The notes below the pieces were generated by a model. It saw only the letters and a list, made by a program, of their open reading frames with translations, ran no database searches and had not been told where the DNA came from. Below, piece after piece: positions 32,586 through 44,400 of a stretch of DNA of 64,000 nt. Position 1 is the stretch's first letter. The number at the start of each line of letters is the position of its first letter. The stretch is from UBA6244 sp041582875 (lineage in GTDB: Bacteria > Bacteroidota > Bacteroidia > Bacteroidales > F082), in contig JBFHGX010000002.1 in NCBI GenBank assembly GCA_041582875.1, positions 35,666-99,665 on the forward strand. Reading direction: 5' to 3'. The position numbers and the translations under genes were made by a program.

Positions 32586-35500
32586 AACGTCAAGAATTAA
32601 GACATAAACAAAATCTTCAGTCATAGGAACATTGTAACCTGGCATTGATTCACAGTAGTCAGTTTCACTTTCCCATACACAAGTAACTTGGTACCAGTAT
32701 CCGTTTCCGGTTACAGTAGTTTCGTCAAGGTAGGTATAAGCTTCAACACCAACTTCAGCTGGTACATAGTCGAACATTTCGTACTCGGCCATTTCGTCAG
32801 TTTTACGATATACGTTGAAACCAGCGATTTCACGATCACCTTCTGTGTTCATGTTCAGTACGCTATTAGCGCCTGTTCCATTACCAGAGATGGCAAGTTC
32901 AGCACCATTTGAGTATGAATCTTCAGGTTTATCCATTGGCAGAGCAGCTACAACACCAGTTACAGTAGTTACATAACCACGTAAGTTCCAAGTGTTCATT
33001 AAGCTATAATCTGTCAAATGTTCCCAAAGAACACCATCCAAAGTAATCAAGTCACCATTAGGCTCGCCCATTGCGTTACCCACAGCAGCAGGATAGTTTG
33101 CACCGTCCATGGTGTAAACAGTAATCCAAAGTTCTTTGGTTACGTCAATAAGAACAGGAGTTGACAAAGTAACTTCTTCCCATGTTTCAAGACCCAAACC
33201 ACTTAGAGCTTGTGTATGTAATAAGGTTGCAGCATTGGCACCTTGGTAGATACGCAGTTCGTCAGTTGCATCAGTTCTATTATAGATAGAAATCTTTGTT
33301 AAAGAAGAACCAACATATCCTGAAAGTTGTGAAGGATCAAATTTAATAGCCCATGAGAATGCGGCTGGTCCACCGATACCGTCAACATTTACACCATCAT
33401 CATAGTACAACCAATCAGCGATAACTGGCTCAACAGGTGCATTCCAAGTTAGTAAAGCATCTTCAAGATTGTATTCTACAACTGCAAGATCACTAATGCT
33501 TTCACATGTTCTGTATACTTCAATGTTGTCAACAAACCATGAAATAATATCAAATGAATTTTCACCCATTGCTGAGAAACGTACTTTAATTACGCGACTA
33601 ATAGCATAAGATGTAATATCAATATGATTTGATGTCCAATCTATATCACCATTGTTAGCAAATGTAGCTACAACATTCCATGTACTTCCGTTATAAACTT
33701 CAACGTTCAGCATTTCCATACCTGTTGAGTTACGGTCGTCTAATTTAATGTCGAAATCTAACCACATGTCACCTTCGGTTAACAGATCAGCGGTTAATGG
33801 ATTACTGGTCAGGCTTGACACATAACCATCTTCCAACAATGGATCCCATGTAAATTCTGCTGATGGTTCTGGATCGCCTTGTACAGGGTTAATAATCCAG
33901 TTGTCACCGTCAGTTGTCCATGAGTTAAATCCAAAGGTTCCTTGATCCCATCCTTCGAAGAATGGTATTGGGAATCCCCATACAACATTAATAAAGTCTG
34001 TTCCTTCCCATACTGATTCACCAAAGTCTCCTGGGAATCCAAAACGGGTTAGGTCATAAACTGCAGATACATCAAATCCGTACATACCTGGATCAATAGG
34101 ATTGATTACGTAGTTAACCCACTCATCAACATCTTGACCTTCGTACATAATTTCAGCAATTTGTTCGGCATCTTGATATAAGATGAATGAATAAAGTCCT
34201 TCTGGAACATCACCACCTGGAGAAACTCCACCATTGTCACCTAGGTCGTAACCAAAGGCAGGAGTACCTTCACCTTGCATGGTTCCACCAAGAGTCCATT
34301 TACCACTTACGATGTCACCATCGAAGTACAGACCACCAGCGATACCGGCTGAACCGAAGTCATCACTTACACTGTGCATAACACCTGTTAAGCTTCCTGT
34401 TGCAATATCCATTTGAGATACCCAACATCCACCACCTGAAGATGTTCCTTCGAACAACCACAAGAATGGACCACCGTCAGTAGCACCATCGTATGCTAAA
34501 CCATAGATACTTGGAGGACCAGAGATGGTATTTAGAATGGCACCTGATCTGTCAAATAATGTCAGGTCAGTATCCCAGTTATTAGCCCAGAATCCATCAG
34601 CATCTTCGTCGTATGCAATAGCACGACATGCAGTAGGAGCAGAAATTGTACTAATCAAAGTTTGGTTAGTAAAGTCCATTTCCCATACAGTGGTAGCAGC
34701 AGCAGCACCATACATATATGTTCCATCGAAAGCTAAGTCACGAAGACCACTTACGCCAGGAATTGTAAAGGTTTCAATAAAGGTTCCGTCTGTAGCGAAC
34801 TTAACAATGTTATTGCTTGACCAAACTGGAGCATAAATAAATTCACCATCAGTTTCAGCACCAGCTAAACCAGTTAAACCAGAAGGTCCTTCCATTTGGA
34901 ATCCGTAGAAAATATCCCATAAGTCTCTGCTTCCGCTATAAGTAGCAGTTGAAGCATTACCTTCTAAGTTAGCAGCCACAGTTTCACCAGGTACATAAGT
35001 ACTGCGATCGAAAGCCATCATTGTGCTGGCCTCAGTCATTGTAGGATTCCACATCAATGGAATTTCGTTTGTACCATATACATATTCATCACCTAAGTTA
35101 CGTGGAGGATACAAATATCCTGAAGTCCATGTGAACTCAATAGGATCAGAAATACCACAAGCATAAACGGCAGCTACACCAGCGGTATAGGTTTGTCCGT
35201 ATGTCAGGTTAGTAAAGGTATGTGTACGAACATCAACATCAGTTTGGGTCATGAAAGCACCATCTAAGTATACATAGTATCCTAAGATTTCTGCAGGTCC
35301 ATTAGTAATAGATACATTATCTACTGCCCAACCAGAAGCCCATTGTGCCATATCATCGTAGTGGAAAGCAAACCAGATAGCGGAAGATCCACCAGGGCCA
35401 GAGAAGGCACTCAGGTCAACCATTTCTGTTGTCCAACCACCAACTGCAGATACAGATTGTAGGATATCCCATGTGGCACCGCCGTCAAGACTGTACTCAA

Positions 35501-38500
35501 CAAAGGCAGCTTCGCCATAACTCATAGTGAAAAAATGATCAAAATTGAGTGCGAAATCTGTACTTTCTCTTAAGTCAACAGAAGGAGTAATCAAGTAATC
35601 TGCACTACCATCATGATTTGAGTCCATGTCATCATTTACATAAGCATAGAAACCGTCTCCTGGAGGAATGGGGAAATAAGAACTTCCACCATCGTCACCA
35701 CGCTCCCAACCAACTGGATCGTTGGATAAAGCTTGCCAGCCCACTGGTGGGAAGGTTGTGCTTTCAAATCCTTCATTGGCAAGAGAGAAGATAATTGGCT
35801 CGTCCCATGTAGCTACAGAAGTAGCAGCATCAACAAACAAGTTACGTGGCATGTATTCTTTTTCAGAAAGAATCAAGGTAATAACTTGGTCGCCACCGAT
35901 AGTAATATCATAAGAAATTGGGTTGTAACCTACTTTGAATACGGTAATGGTGTATTTTCCATAAATTACGCTATCGAATACAACAGTACCATCAGCACCT
36001 GTTACATCAAACAATGACATATAAGGATATTCTGAACCGTCAAGGCTAACTTCAACACCTTCTGGTGTTTCACCATCACACAAAGTTACATTTACAGTAA
36101 TTTGAGCACTTAACAAGTGAGCCACAGTATTTGAATAAACCCATTCTGATTCTCCCATATCGTAAACAGCTTTAACTGCATAAGCATAGAAACCTGCAGG
36201 TTGTCCGCCAAAGGCTACATCATTGTATTCAGTAACGCCTGATGGGTTAGCAATAGCAGTTAATGTACCTGATTCTGGTCCAACGTTTGGATCAAAATTG
36301 CTTACACGAGCTACAACATAATTTGTCAAATCTCTGTCACCTGCAACATTTGCATTGGCAACTGGTAAAATTTGACCAGTTTTAACTGTACCACTCACGC
36401 GTGTAGGTTCGCCACTAGCGATGAACAACGATTGGGCTGATTCAGGAATCTTAGGTAAGTTTACAGTTGTAGTTTGGCTTGTCATAACAACACTGCTGGT
36501 TGGACCGCTTACATAAGCTCTCATCATGAAATCTTGGTAAGGAGACATTCCCCATGTAGGGTTGTTTGGCATTTTAGCGTATGAACGATAAACAATAGGT
36601 TGTTCGTTATCAATAGCGATAGGAGCAGAGTTAGCTGCGGTTCCTAATTGCCACATTACAAGATAGAAATCTCCATCTTCAACAGTAGCATCAAGTCCAT
36701 AAAACTCAACCCATCCATAATTATCAACACCTACAACAATAGAGTCTAATACTGTTCCTGGCATTCCGTTGGTACCGTCATCATCGATAACACCAACAGC
36801 CATAGTTGAACCAATAAAGTTAGCGTTTGCTGGGAATGATCCATCACCCACGTTTAAACGACCACCGATAGCGGTAGCAGGATATCCAACAGGAGTGAAA
36901 CGTACAGCTACAGCACCACCAGGTAATGACCATACAGTGTATTCGTCAGCTGTACCATCATCATAAGCTATTTCGTAAGGTCCCATAGGTAGTGACCAAC
37001 TAACTAAACATTGTGTATCAGCTTCATTTGGATCAGCATATACCCATTGTACTGGATAAGGAGCTTCACAAAGTGTAGCATTTACTTCAACAGGAGTTCC
37101 AACAACGGCTACAACACCCATTTCAGTATAACCATCTAAACCTAATTTTGCGAATTCGATGTCATAAGTACCGTCATCTACCCATAATTCGTATAGACCA
37201 TCAGCATCAGTTTCGGTTGTCCAGTCAGTACCTAAAGCGGTTACTGTTACACCAGCAATACCTAAACCTGAATTACAATCAACAACTTCGCCAAAAATAA
37301 TAGCTGGTTCGTAAACTACCATGGTATTACCAATCATAGTTGAAGGAGCAGCTGGATCATTGGTTACCAGTTCAAGATCTTCCAAATAGGTTCCTACTGG
37401 GAAGCCCATAGAGGTATAAGTAACTTCAATTAAAGCTGATCCACCGGCAGGAATAAATCCTTGAGCTGGCACAACATCTGTGATAAAACTAGGAACAGGT
37501 ACAACGGCGTACAAAGTTCCTTGAGGAATACCAGCAATTGGAGGACCTACAGCATAAGCTACGTTATCTTCAGTATCCATGATTTCATAAGAAATCTCAC
37601 TAGGCCATGAACCACTTACATAGGTTGTATAAATTTCGTCACCGTCTTCAACTGGGAAATAAACAGTCTCAGGACCGGTACCACTAGCTAAAGTTACGTT
37701 ATCTAATACCAAGTTGCCAGCAACATAGATATCAATTGATCCACCATTCCATCCGTCACCGTATGAGTCGTGCAATACAACTGAATAGATGCCTGAGAAA
37801 CGAGCTTGAGTAGTAACATAAGCAGGGAATTCAAACGCCATAGTTCCAGTTCCTGTATTGCGGATAGTGAATGAATCTCCACCGTAGGACTCTGGCCATA
37901 ATTCGTCATATAAAGGAACATCAACCAAAGTTAATGTTGGGTTTGCCCACTCAATACATTCAGGACCGGCAGGAGCGCTGGCACCTTGATTGTATACAGC
38001 TTGAACAGTATAACAGAAGTTACCATAATTGGGCAGCATATCTACATAGCTTGCTGTAGCAGAAGTTCCAATTGGAACACTGTTTCTGTTAATTCTGAAG
38101 TACAAAAAGTTTGATTGGATAGCATGTGTCCAACTCATGGTAACCTGACCAGTTACATCATTTGTTAAATCAACATTCAAATCAGAAATAGGCTCAATTG
38201 GGTCACCGGCGATAGCCATAGTAACAGGAATAGTAATGGTTCCTACATCAGGACTTGTTGTTAAAACGATGTCCGCTGTATAGAAATCACCTACTTCAGT
38301 ACCACTGGCATCAAAGTTAGCAGCAAGGTTATAAGAAGAACCTCCACCGTTTACCATACCTTCGTATTCACCAAGGGTCAACCAGTTACCAGCTCCACCA
38401 CCACCAAGGCACATGGCCATTGTTGCAGGGGCAAGTGAGGTATAAGATGAACCAGTCCATTGCAATGCAGAACCTGCTCCATTATAAGTATTTAACCAGT

Positions 38501-40454
38501 AGTTTGTTGGAGGGCCTGATACAGCCTTAACAACTACCCAACCATCGGTAATAGCCAATGGAGTAATTTCAGCAGTAAAGACGTATGTATCATATCCAAT
38601 AACCTGAACACCTGTATTTACAGCAGTTAAAGTATAAGTACCTGAACTTAATAAAGCACCTGGAGTAGCTCCGGCTTCATAAATCTCAATTACATAATCT
38701 TTTGTAGCAGGAGGAGCAGCTGTAAAAATAGTCCAGAAAGTAACACTACTTACAGTACTTGTTACACCTGAAAATGATTGTGCAACATAGTAAGCAGTTG
38801 ACATATCACTGGTATTACCATTGTCTGATCCAACAGGAGGGTTACTAAATACTGATCCATCTGGGCAGTCCATAGTTCCTCTGTCGTTCATGGCAGGGCC
38901 ATTGGCAGGAAGGAAGGAACCAGCACCAAATTTACCATCAAAGCGGGTCATGGTTGAGAAATCAGTACCTTGACCAGGATTGTTAACAGCATTAGTAGTT
39001 ACAGGGTAGTTAACAACAGCTGTCCAGTCAACAGGACCAGAACCAGTATTTAACATACCAATATAACGGGTAAGATATTCGTTGGGAGCTAAAGTTTCGT
39101 CCAAACGGAGAGGAGAAACTGTTAAGTTAGGTGAGGTAAGTACAAAATCTTGTGTTACGGTCATACCGCCAACAGCAGTTACTGTAGCAACACCAGTATT
39201 GTAACCAGGTTTCATACATGAAATTTCGTAAGTACCATTAGGTATAGCAGAAATTAAGTATGTACCTGTACCATCAGTAGTTGTGTTCAGAACACCATCT
39301 ACATAAATTTCAGCACCACCGATACTCAAACCAGCAGAGTTACTAACGTTTCCAGTGATATCACCAGGAACCAGATAGCTAATTTCGAAATTGTCAACCA
39401 TAGCAACATCACCACCACCATAATAGTTGTAGTAATATTTACCTGAATTTTGAATGGCAATATCAAAGCTGGCCAAATTTTGGTAAGGAGTCATGTCAAA
39501 CTGTAAGGTTTGCCATGGGTCACCATTGGCAGTTGCAGCATTCCAAGAATCGTTTCCATCAACATCAGCAATGGGGGTACCATTGACCAATACACGGAAA
39601 TACTCATAAGCCCAACCAAAAGAATAATTCTGACGCATGTCAAATTTCATGGTCATGTATCCAATATTACCTAGGTCAGGATGAATTTCCATGGCCAACT
39701 CAGAAATGTGAGTGGTATTGGTATTCCAAGCTTGATCGTAGGTAGTTGAAGTAGAACCACCAGTCCAACCAGTTGAACTAATACCTTCCATCATCACACC
39801 ATAGGCTGATGCATTAGCAGCAGCAGCGTCGATAGTAGCATCAGCTTGAGCAGCTGGATAAGCCGTGATTTCAGCAGGGAAAGATCCACTGTCGAAATTT
39901 TCAGCAAATGGGAAAGTAGTAATTGGAGTAGGTCCTGATGGAGGCAATGTACCTGTTACTAACAGTTCATAGTTTCCAAAAGAAGTGCTATAACCATATA
40001 CTTTTACATACATAGTAGAACCACCTGTAAATGGAATGCCGGTAATCTGTGAACGACTACCACAAGCATCATCATTATAAAACAGGTAGTTGGCATCAGC
40101 GCAATCACCCCAAACTTCTACTTTGGTGTCATAGTCTGATCCGCAAAGGTCAACAGTAACTGTCATGTCATTGGCTCCGGTAAATTCATACCAGTCAGCA
40201 CCAAGACTTACGATAGATCCTGCTTGCATTGGGTCGTTAATACTTCCGTAGTTATAAGGGTCGGTGCAATCGTCACCCATGGCCCTAACACCACCAGTAT
40301 TCTGAGCATAAACGGGTTGCCCTAAGGCAGCGTCCTTTTGTAGCTCTAACTTTCTGTGAAAAGCTATCTCTTCCGGGCTCATCTGAGCCATCAGAAATGA
40401 TGAACTTAACAGAAAGGTCAACATCATTAAATAAAACTTTGTAGTTTTTTTCAT
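32337..40454 (-). CDS. Giant T9SS-secreted multidomain adhesin-like protein (paralog 1)
   Basis: 2705 residues. Signal peptide 1-24; PPC-like beta domain about 50-150; cleaved-adhesin/MAM-like jelly roll about 165-365; carboxypeptidase-regulatory-like domain about 366-445; BACON-like region interrupted by an inserted domain (about 480-690); fibronectin-like domain about 760-840; a HDSYGDGWNGG motif near 900; further carboxypeptidase-like domains near 1055 and 1450; choice-of-anchor J domain about 1558-1720; propeller-like segment about 1850-2070; a second anchor-J domain about 2160-2320; T9SS type-A sorting domain about 2625-2705 (YPNPASDKV, VITKRVVIAE-like end). No catalytic motif recognised. 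It is a collinear paralog of the next gene and probably controlled by the ECF sigma factor at 54963. Domain limits are estimates. Confidence 0.85.
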   Translation of the reverse strand: MKKTTKFYLMMLTFLLSSSFLMAQMSPEEIAFHRKLELQKDAALGQPVYAQNTGGVRAMGDDCTDPYNYGSINDPMQAGSIVSLGADWYEFTGANDMTVTVDLCGSDYDTKVEVWGDCADANYLFYNDDACGSRSQITGIPFTGGSTMYVKVYGYSTSFGNYELLVTGTLPPSGPTPITTFPFAENFDSGSFPAEITAYPAAQADATIDAAAANASAYGVMMEGISSTGWTGGSTSTTYDQAWNTNTTHISELAMEIHPDLGNIGYMTMKFDMRQNYSFGWAYEYFRVLVNGTPIADVDGNDSWNAATANGDPWQTLQFDMTPYQNLASFDIAIQNSGKYYYNYYGGGDVAMVDNFEISYLVPGDITGNVSNSAGLSIGGAEIYVDGVLNTTTDGTGTYLISAIPNGTYEISCMKPGYNTGVATVTAVGGMTVTQDFVLTSPNLTVSPLRLDETLAPNEYLTRYIGMLNTGSGPVDWTAVVNYPVTTNAVNNPGQGTDFSTMTRFDGKFGAGSFLPANGPAMNDRGTMDCPDGSVFSNPPVGSDNGNTSDMSTAYYVAQSFSGVTSTVSSVTFWTIFTAAPPATKDYVIEIYEAGATPGALLSSGTYTLTAVNTGVQVIGYDTYVFTAEITPLAITDGWVVVKAVSGPPTNYWLNTYNGAGSALQWTGSSYTSLAPATMAMCLGGGGAGNWLTLGEYEGMVNGGGSSYNLAANFDASGTEVGDFYTADIVLTTSPDVGTITIPVTMAIAGDPIEPISDLNVDLTNDVTGQVTMSWTHAIQSNFLYFRINRNSVPIGTSATASYVDMLPNYGNFCYTVQAVYNQGASAPAGPECIEWANPTLTLVDVPLYDELWPESYGGDSFTIRNTGTGTMAFEFPAYVTTQARFSGIYSVVLHDSYGDGWNGGSIDIYVAGNLVLDNVTLASGTGPETVYFPVEDGDEIYTTYVSGSWPSEISYEIMDTEDNVAYAVGPPIAGIPQGTLYAVVPVPSFITDVVPAQGFIPAGGSALIEVTYTSMGFPVGTYLEDLELVTNDPAAPSTMIGNTMVVYEPAIIFGEVVDCNSGLGIAGVTVTALGTDWTTETDADGLYELWVDDGTYDIEFAKLGLDGYTEMGVVAVVGTPVEVNATLCEAPYPVQWVYADPNEADTQCLVSWSLPMGPYEIAYDDGTADEYTVWSLPGGAVAVRFTPVGYPATAIGGRLNVGDGSFPANANFIGSTMAVGVIDDDGTNGMPGTVLDSIVVGVDNYGWVEFYGLDATVEDGDFYLVMWQLGTAANSAPIAIDNEQPIVYRSYAKMPNNPTWGMSPYQDFMMRAYVSGPTSSVVMTSQTTTVNLPKIPESAQSLFIASGEPTRVSGTVKTGQILPVANANVAGDRDLTNYVVARVSNFDPNVGPESGTLTAIANPSGVTEYNDVAFGGQPAGFYAYAVKAVYDMGESEWVYSNTVAHLLSAQITVNVTLCDGETPEGVEVSLDGSEYPYMSLFDVTGADGTVVFDSVIYGKYTITVFKVGYNPISYDITIGGDQVITLILSEKEYMPRNLFVDAATSVATWDEPIIFSLANEGFESTTFPPVGWQALSNDPVGWERGDDGGSSYFPIPPGDGFYAYVNDDMDSNHDGSADYLITPSVDLRESTDFALNFDHFFTMSYGEAAFVEYSLDGGATWDILQSVSAVGGWTTEMVDLSAFSGPGGSSAIWFAFHYDDMAQWASGWAVDNVSITNGPAEILGYYVYLDGAFMTQTDVDVRTHTFTNLTYGQTYTAGVAAVYACGISDPIEFTWTSGYLYPPRNLGDEYVYGTNEIPLMWNPTMTEASTMMAFDRSTYVPGETVAANLEGNASTATYSGSRDLWDIFYGFQMEGPSGLTGLAGAETDGEFIYAPVWSSNNIVKFATDGTFIETFTIPGVSGLRDLAFDGTYMYGAAAATTVWEMDFTNQTLISTISAPTACRAIAYDEDADGFWANNWDTDLTLFDRSGAILNTISGPPSIYGLAYDGATDGGPFLWLFEGTSSGGGCWVSQMDIATGSLTGVMHSVSDDFGSAGIAGGLYFDGDIVSGKWTLGGTMQGEGTPAFGYDLGDNGGVSPGGDVPEGLYSFILYQDAEQIAEIMYEGQDVDEWVNYVINPIDPGMYGFDVSAVYDLTRFGFPGDFGESVWEGTDFINVVWGFPIPFFEGWDQGTFGFNSWTTDGDNWIINPVQGDPEPSAEFTWDPLLEDGYVSSLTSNPLTADLLTEGDMWLDFDIKLDDRNSTGMEMLNVEVYNGSTWNVVATFANNGDIDWTSNHIDITSYAISRVIKVRFSAMGENSFDIISWFVDNIEVYRTCESISDLAVVEYNLEDALLTWNAPVEPVIADWLYYDDGVNVDGIGGPAAFSWAIKFDPSQLSGYVGSSLTKISIYNRTDATDELRIYQGANAATLLHTQALSGLGLETWEEVTLSTPVLIDVTKELWITVYTMDGANYPAAVGNAMGEPNGDLITLDGVLWEHLTDYSLMNTWNLRGYVTTVTGVVAALPMDKPEDSYSNGAELAISGNGTGANSVLNMNTEGDREIAGFNVYRKTDEMAEYEMFDYVPAEVGVEAYTYLDETTVTGNGYWYQVTCVWESETDYCESMPGYNVPMTEDFVYVLILDVNNTDASELSLYPNPASDKVNVTSNVAMNQVTVMNYVGQVVYNAELAGANSVVLNTASYEAGVYVVQINTANGVVTKRVVIAE
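38390..39005 (-). other. Domain insertion present in only one giant paralog
   Basis: About 200 residues (from NNPGQGTDF to MAMCLGGGG) break the BACON-like domain between VDWTAVVNY and GNWLTLGEYEG. In the paralog the flanking strands are joined by a short loop. The inserted stretch is a predicted beta-sandwich. Confidence 0.6.
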
Positions 40455-41059
40455 AAGATAATTGAATTTGTTAAGTGATAAATGATTAATTGATAAAGGA
40501 TTTAATTGTAATAAGTTGATTAAATATGCACAATATTGTTAAGTGTTTATGCAATTTTATTTATGTTTTTAGTTAAATGATTAATCCACACGACCTGCAA
40601 AAATAAAATAATATTTGAGATAGTGGAAAATCCAACCTTTTTTTTGCCTTTTAATGAAAAATAACGGTACTATGTGCAGCGTAAAAATACGCTTCAAAAA
40701 CAATGATACGGTATATTCGTTTTTTTGTTACCAACGAAGTGCTTAACTTAGGTTGCCATTGACACAAGCAGATAACTACAATTTACTTTTTTTCTATTAG
40801 TAAGAAACTTATTTATATAGCTTGATATGTGGGTTCTTCAATAATATTTTAATGAAAATTAATCGATAATTTTTGTCCGTTATATGAGTAAATCGCCCTT
40901 TAAAAGGGTATTCAATTTTACGATTCAGCATGTCAAAGACCGAATTTTAAGATAAGGACCGTTAACATCGTTTTGAAACTCTTTTCAAAATAAATCGACG
41001 TTAAGAACATTATGATAGTAGCCATAATTAATCAACACAGCATTCCTTATCAACAATAA

Positions 41060-41087
41060 GACAAATAAAAGTGGGTTTACCCCTACT
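41060..41087 (-). promoter_or_regulatory. Candidate ECF-sigma promoter for the 2705-residue gene
   Basis: On the minus strand, AGTAGGGGTAA-N12-TTGTC, the same motif and spacing as at 49274 and 54909. It lies 606 bases before the start codon, implying a very long leader. Confidence 0.65.
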
Positions 41088-41159
41088 CAGCGTATAAAAT
41101 ATATTGTTAAATATTTTTGTTACGATGAAGCATGCATACATTTATCTGAAAAAAAGCTG

Positions 41160-41281
41160 TAATACCATTTATAAATTGAAATTATCTCTACTCATGTTAA
41201 GGTATAATGCCGATATACAATTGAATAGGTTTTAGGAATGAAGTGAAGTTAAAGCTCATTTCAATTCATAATCGGTATTAT
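41160..41281. repeat. MITE-like element with imperfect terminal inverted repeats
   Basis: The ends, beginning TAATACC on the left and ending GGTATTA on the right, match as inverted repeats over 25 bases with four mismatches. A third related copy (TAATGCCGATATACAATTGAA) lies inside near 41204. It has no coding capacity; its size of about 122 bases fits a miniature mobile element or a structured repeat. Confidence 0.45.
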
Positions 41282-41401
41282 CATCACACGGCACTGAAAC
41301 TTTTTCAGATCGCCAATAAGACATGGTAAAATGGTAGCGTGAAAGAAACTACCTATAGCTATATATTTAGATTAGCTCCCCGCGAATTAGTTCAGCTTGC
41401 T

Positions 41402-41434
41402 AAAAAAAAGGGAGCACCCATTGGATGCTCCCTT
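41402..41434 (-). terminator. Terminator of the 2518-residue T9SS gene
   Basis: GGGAGCA (41410-41416) / TGCTCCC (41426-41432) with an internal CCA/TGG pairing; the A run at 41402-41409 becomes a T run on the minus strand. It is nearly identical to the terminator at 32271. Confidence 0.85.
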
Positions 41435-41466
41435 TTGTATTGGTAGGTAACTACCTAAAAGAATGA

Positions 41467-44400
41467 TTATTCTGCAATAACAACTCTTTTGGTAACTACG
41501 CCATTGGCTGTGTTAATCTGTACAACATAAACACCAGCTTCGTAAGAAGCAGTATTCAATACTACAGAGTTTGCACCGGCAAGTTGAGCATTGTAAACCA
41601 CCTGACCAACATAGTTAAGAACAGTTACCTGATTCATAGCTACGTTAGAAGTTACGTTTACTTTGTCGCTTGCTGGGTTAGGATATACATTAAGTTCGCT
41701 GGCATCAGTATTGTTAACGTCAAGAATTAAGACATAAACAAAATCTTCAGTCATAGGAACATTGTAACCAGGAGCTGATTCACAGAAGTCTGTTTCACTT
41801 TCCCAAACACAAGTAACTTGGTACCAGTATCCGTTTCCAGTAGCGGTAGCTTCGTCAAGGTAGGTATAAGCTTCAACACCAATTTCAGCTGGAACATAGT
41901 CATACTGTTCGTAATCACCCATTTCGTCAGTTTTACGATATACGTTAAAACCAGCAATTTCGCGACTACCATTTTCAGTATTCAGAACATTGTTTTCACC
42001 AGCACCTAAACCAGAGATAGCCAATTCGGCATCGTTGGTATAATTTACAGCTGAATTATCCATTGGAAGAGCAGCAACCATTCCGGTAACTGTAGTAACA
42101 AAACCACCCAGGTTCCATGTACCATCCAATGGCACATCTGAAAGGTGAATCCATGTAACTCCGTCAGTTGTAATGAGGTCACCATTGGGTTGTCCCATAG
42201 ATGCGCCGGTTGCAGCAGGATAGTTAGCTCCATCAGATGTAAATATTGTAATCCACAATTCTTTGGTTACATCCAAAAGTACAGGAGTAGTTAATTCAAC
42301 TTCTTCCCATGACTCAACAGCAAGACCGCTAAGTGCTTGAGTATGCAATAAAGTTGCAGCATTGGCACCTTGATAGATACGCAATTCGTCAACAGCATCT
42401 GTTCTGTTGTAAACACGGATTTTAGTTAATGATGAACCAACATAGGCTGAAAGCTGTGAAGGATCAAATTTGATAGCCCATGAGAAGCTGGCAGGTCCGC
42501 CAATTCCATCAACGTTTACACCATCATCATATGACAACCAATCAGCAATTACAGGCTCAATTGGAGCATTCCAGCTAATCATAGCATCTTCTAGGTTGTA
42601 TTCTACAGCTACGAGATCGCTCACACTTTCACAGGTTCTGTAAATTTCGATATTATCAACAAACCATGAAATAATGTCAAATGAATTGTCACCTGTAGCA
42701 GAGAAACGAACTCTGATAACACGGCTCATTGCATTGGCTGTAATATTGATGTGATTTGAAGTAAAATCGAAGCTACCTGTATTAGCAAATGTAGCAACTG
42801 TGCTCCATGTACTACCATTGTATACTTCTACATTCAACATTTCAGCACCAGTTGAGTTACGATCGTCTAATTTAACATCAAAGTCAAGGAAGATATCACC
42901 TTCGGTTAACAAGTCAGCTGTAATTGGACTACTGGTCAGGCTTGAAACATAACCATTTTCCAACAATGGATCCCATGTAAATTCAGCAGCTGGTTCTGGA
43001 TCACCTTGAACAGGATTAATTATCCAGTTGTCACCATCTTTTGTCCAAGAATTAAATGCAAATGTTCCTTGATCCCATCCTTCGAAGAATGGCATTGGGA
43101 AACCGTAAGCTACGTGAACAGCATCACCACATTCAAATACAGATTCGGCGAAGTCACCTGGGAATCCAAAACGGGTAAGGTCGTACTTGGCAGTTACACA
43201 GAAATCATAAGTACCTGGATCAATAGGATTGATTACGTAGTTAACCCACTCATCAACATCTTGACCTTCGTAAGGAATTTCAGCAATTTGTCCACCATCT
43301 TGATACAAGATAAATGAATACAAACCTTCTGGAACATCTCCACCGGCAGGTACACCACTGTTATTACCTAAGTCATAACCAAAACCAGGAGTTCCAGCAC
43401 CTTGCATAGTTCCACCTAGTGTATATTTACCACTTACGATATCACCATCGAAGTATAAACCACCTGCGATACCATCGGCACCAAAGTCATCACTAACACT
43501 GTGTTGAACACCAGTAGGTGCACCAGTAGCGATATCCCATTGAGAAACCCAAGCTCCACCACCTGAAGTTGTTCCTTCGAAGAACCAGAGGTAAGGGCCA
43601 CCAGCGCTTGCGCCATCATAAGTTGCACCATAAATACTAGGTACACCGGTAATGGTATTTAAAGTAGCACCCGTACGATCGAACAATACCATATCAGTAT
43701 CCCAGTTATTACCCCAGAACCCATCAGCATCTTCATCATAAGCAATAGCACGACAAGCTGTAGGAGCAGTAATTGTGCTGATTAAGGTATGGTTAGTAAA
43801 GTCCATTTTCCATACTGTAGTTGCAGCAGCTGCACCATACATATATGTTCCGTCGAAAGCTAAGTCGCGAAGACCACTAACACCAGGAATAGTAAAGGTT
43901 TCAATAAATGTACCATCAGGGCTAAATTTAGCAATGTCACTACTTGACCATACGGCAGCATAAATAAATTCACCATCGGTTTCAGCACCAGCTAAACCAG
44001 TTAAACCAGAAGCGGTTTCTTGAGGAATATTGTACAATACATCCCATAAATCTCTGCTACCGTTGAAAGAAGATGCAGAAGCATGGTCTTCCATTACACT
44101 AGCGTCAGTGTTTCCAGGAACATAAGTATTGCGGTTAAATGACATTAAAGTACTAGCTTCTGTCATTGGAGGATTCCACATCAATGGTACTTCGTTTGTA
44201 CCATAAACGTACTCATTACCCATATTACGTGGAGGATATAAATATCCAGAAGTCCATGTAAATTCAGCAGGATCAGAAATACCACAAGCATAAACTGCAG
44301 CTACGCCAGCAGTATAAGTTTGACCATAATTCAGGTTAGTGAAAGTATGTGTAAGGTTATCAATAGCATTTTCAATCATGAAAGCACCATCCAAATATAC

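Larger units (their letters stand above)
40455..41466. other. Gene-free 1-kb region between the giant genes
   Basis: No credible gene on either strand. It contains a long AT-rich leader of the 2705-residue gene, the candidate ECF promoter (41060-41087), an inverted-repeat element (41160-41281) and the terminator of the 2518-residue gene (41402-41434). Confidence 0.6.

Noticed and set aside
40455..41466. Unannotated small gene in the 1-kb gap
   Set aside because: No frame longer than about 60 codons with a plausible start or composition on either strand.
43006..43317. Plus-strand open frames inside the giant genes as antisense genes
   Set aside because: They mirror the strong codon bias of the minus-strand genes and show no signal, family or start context.
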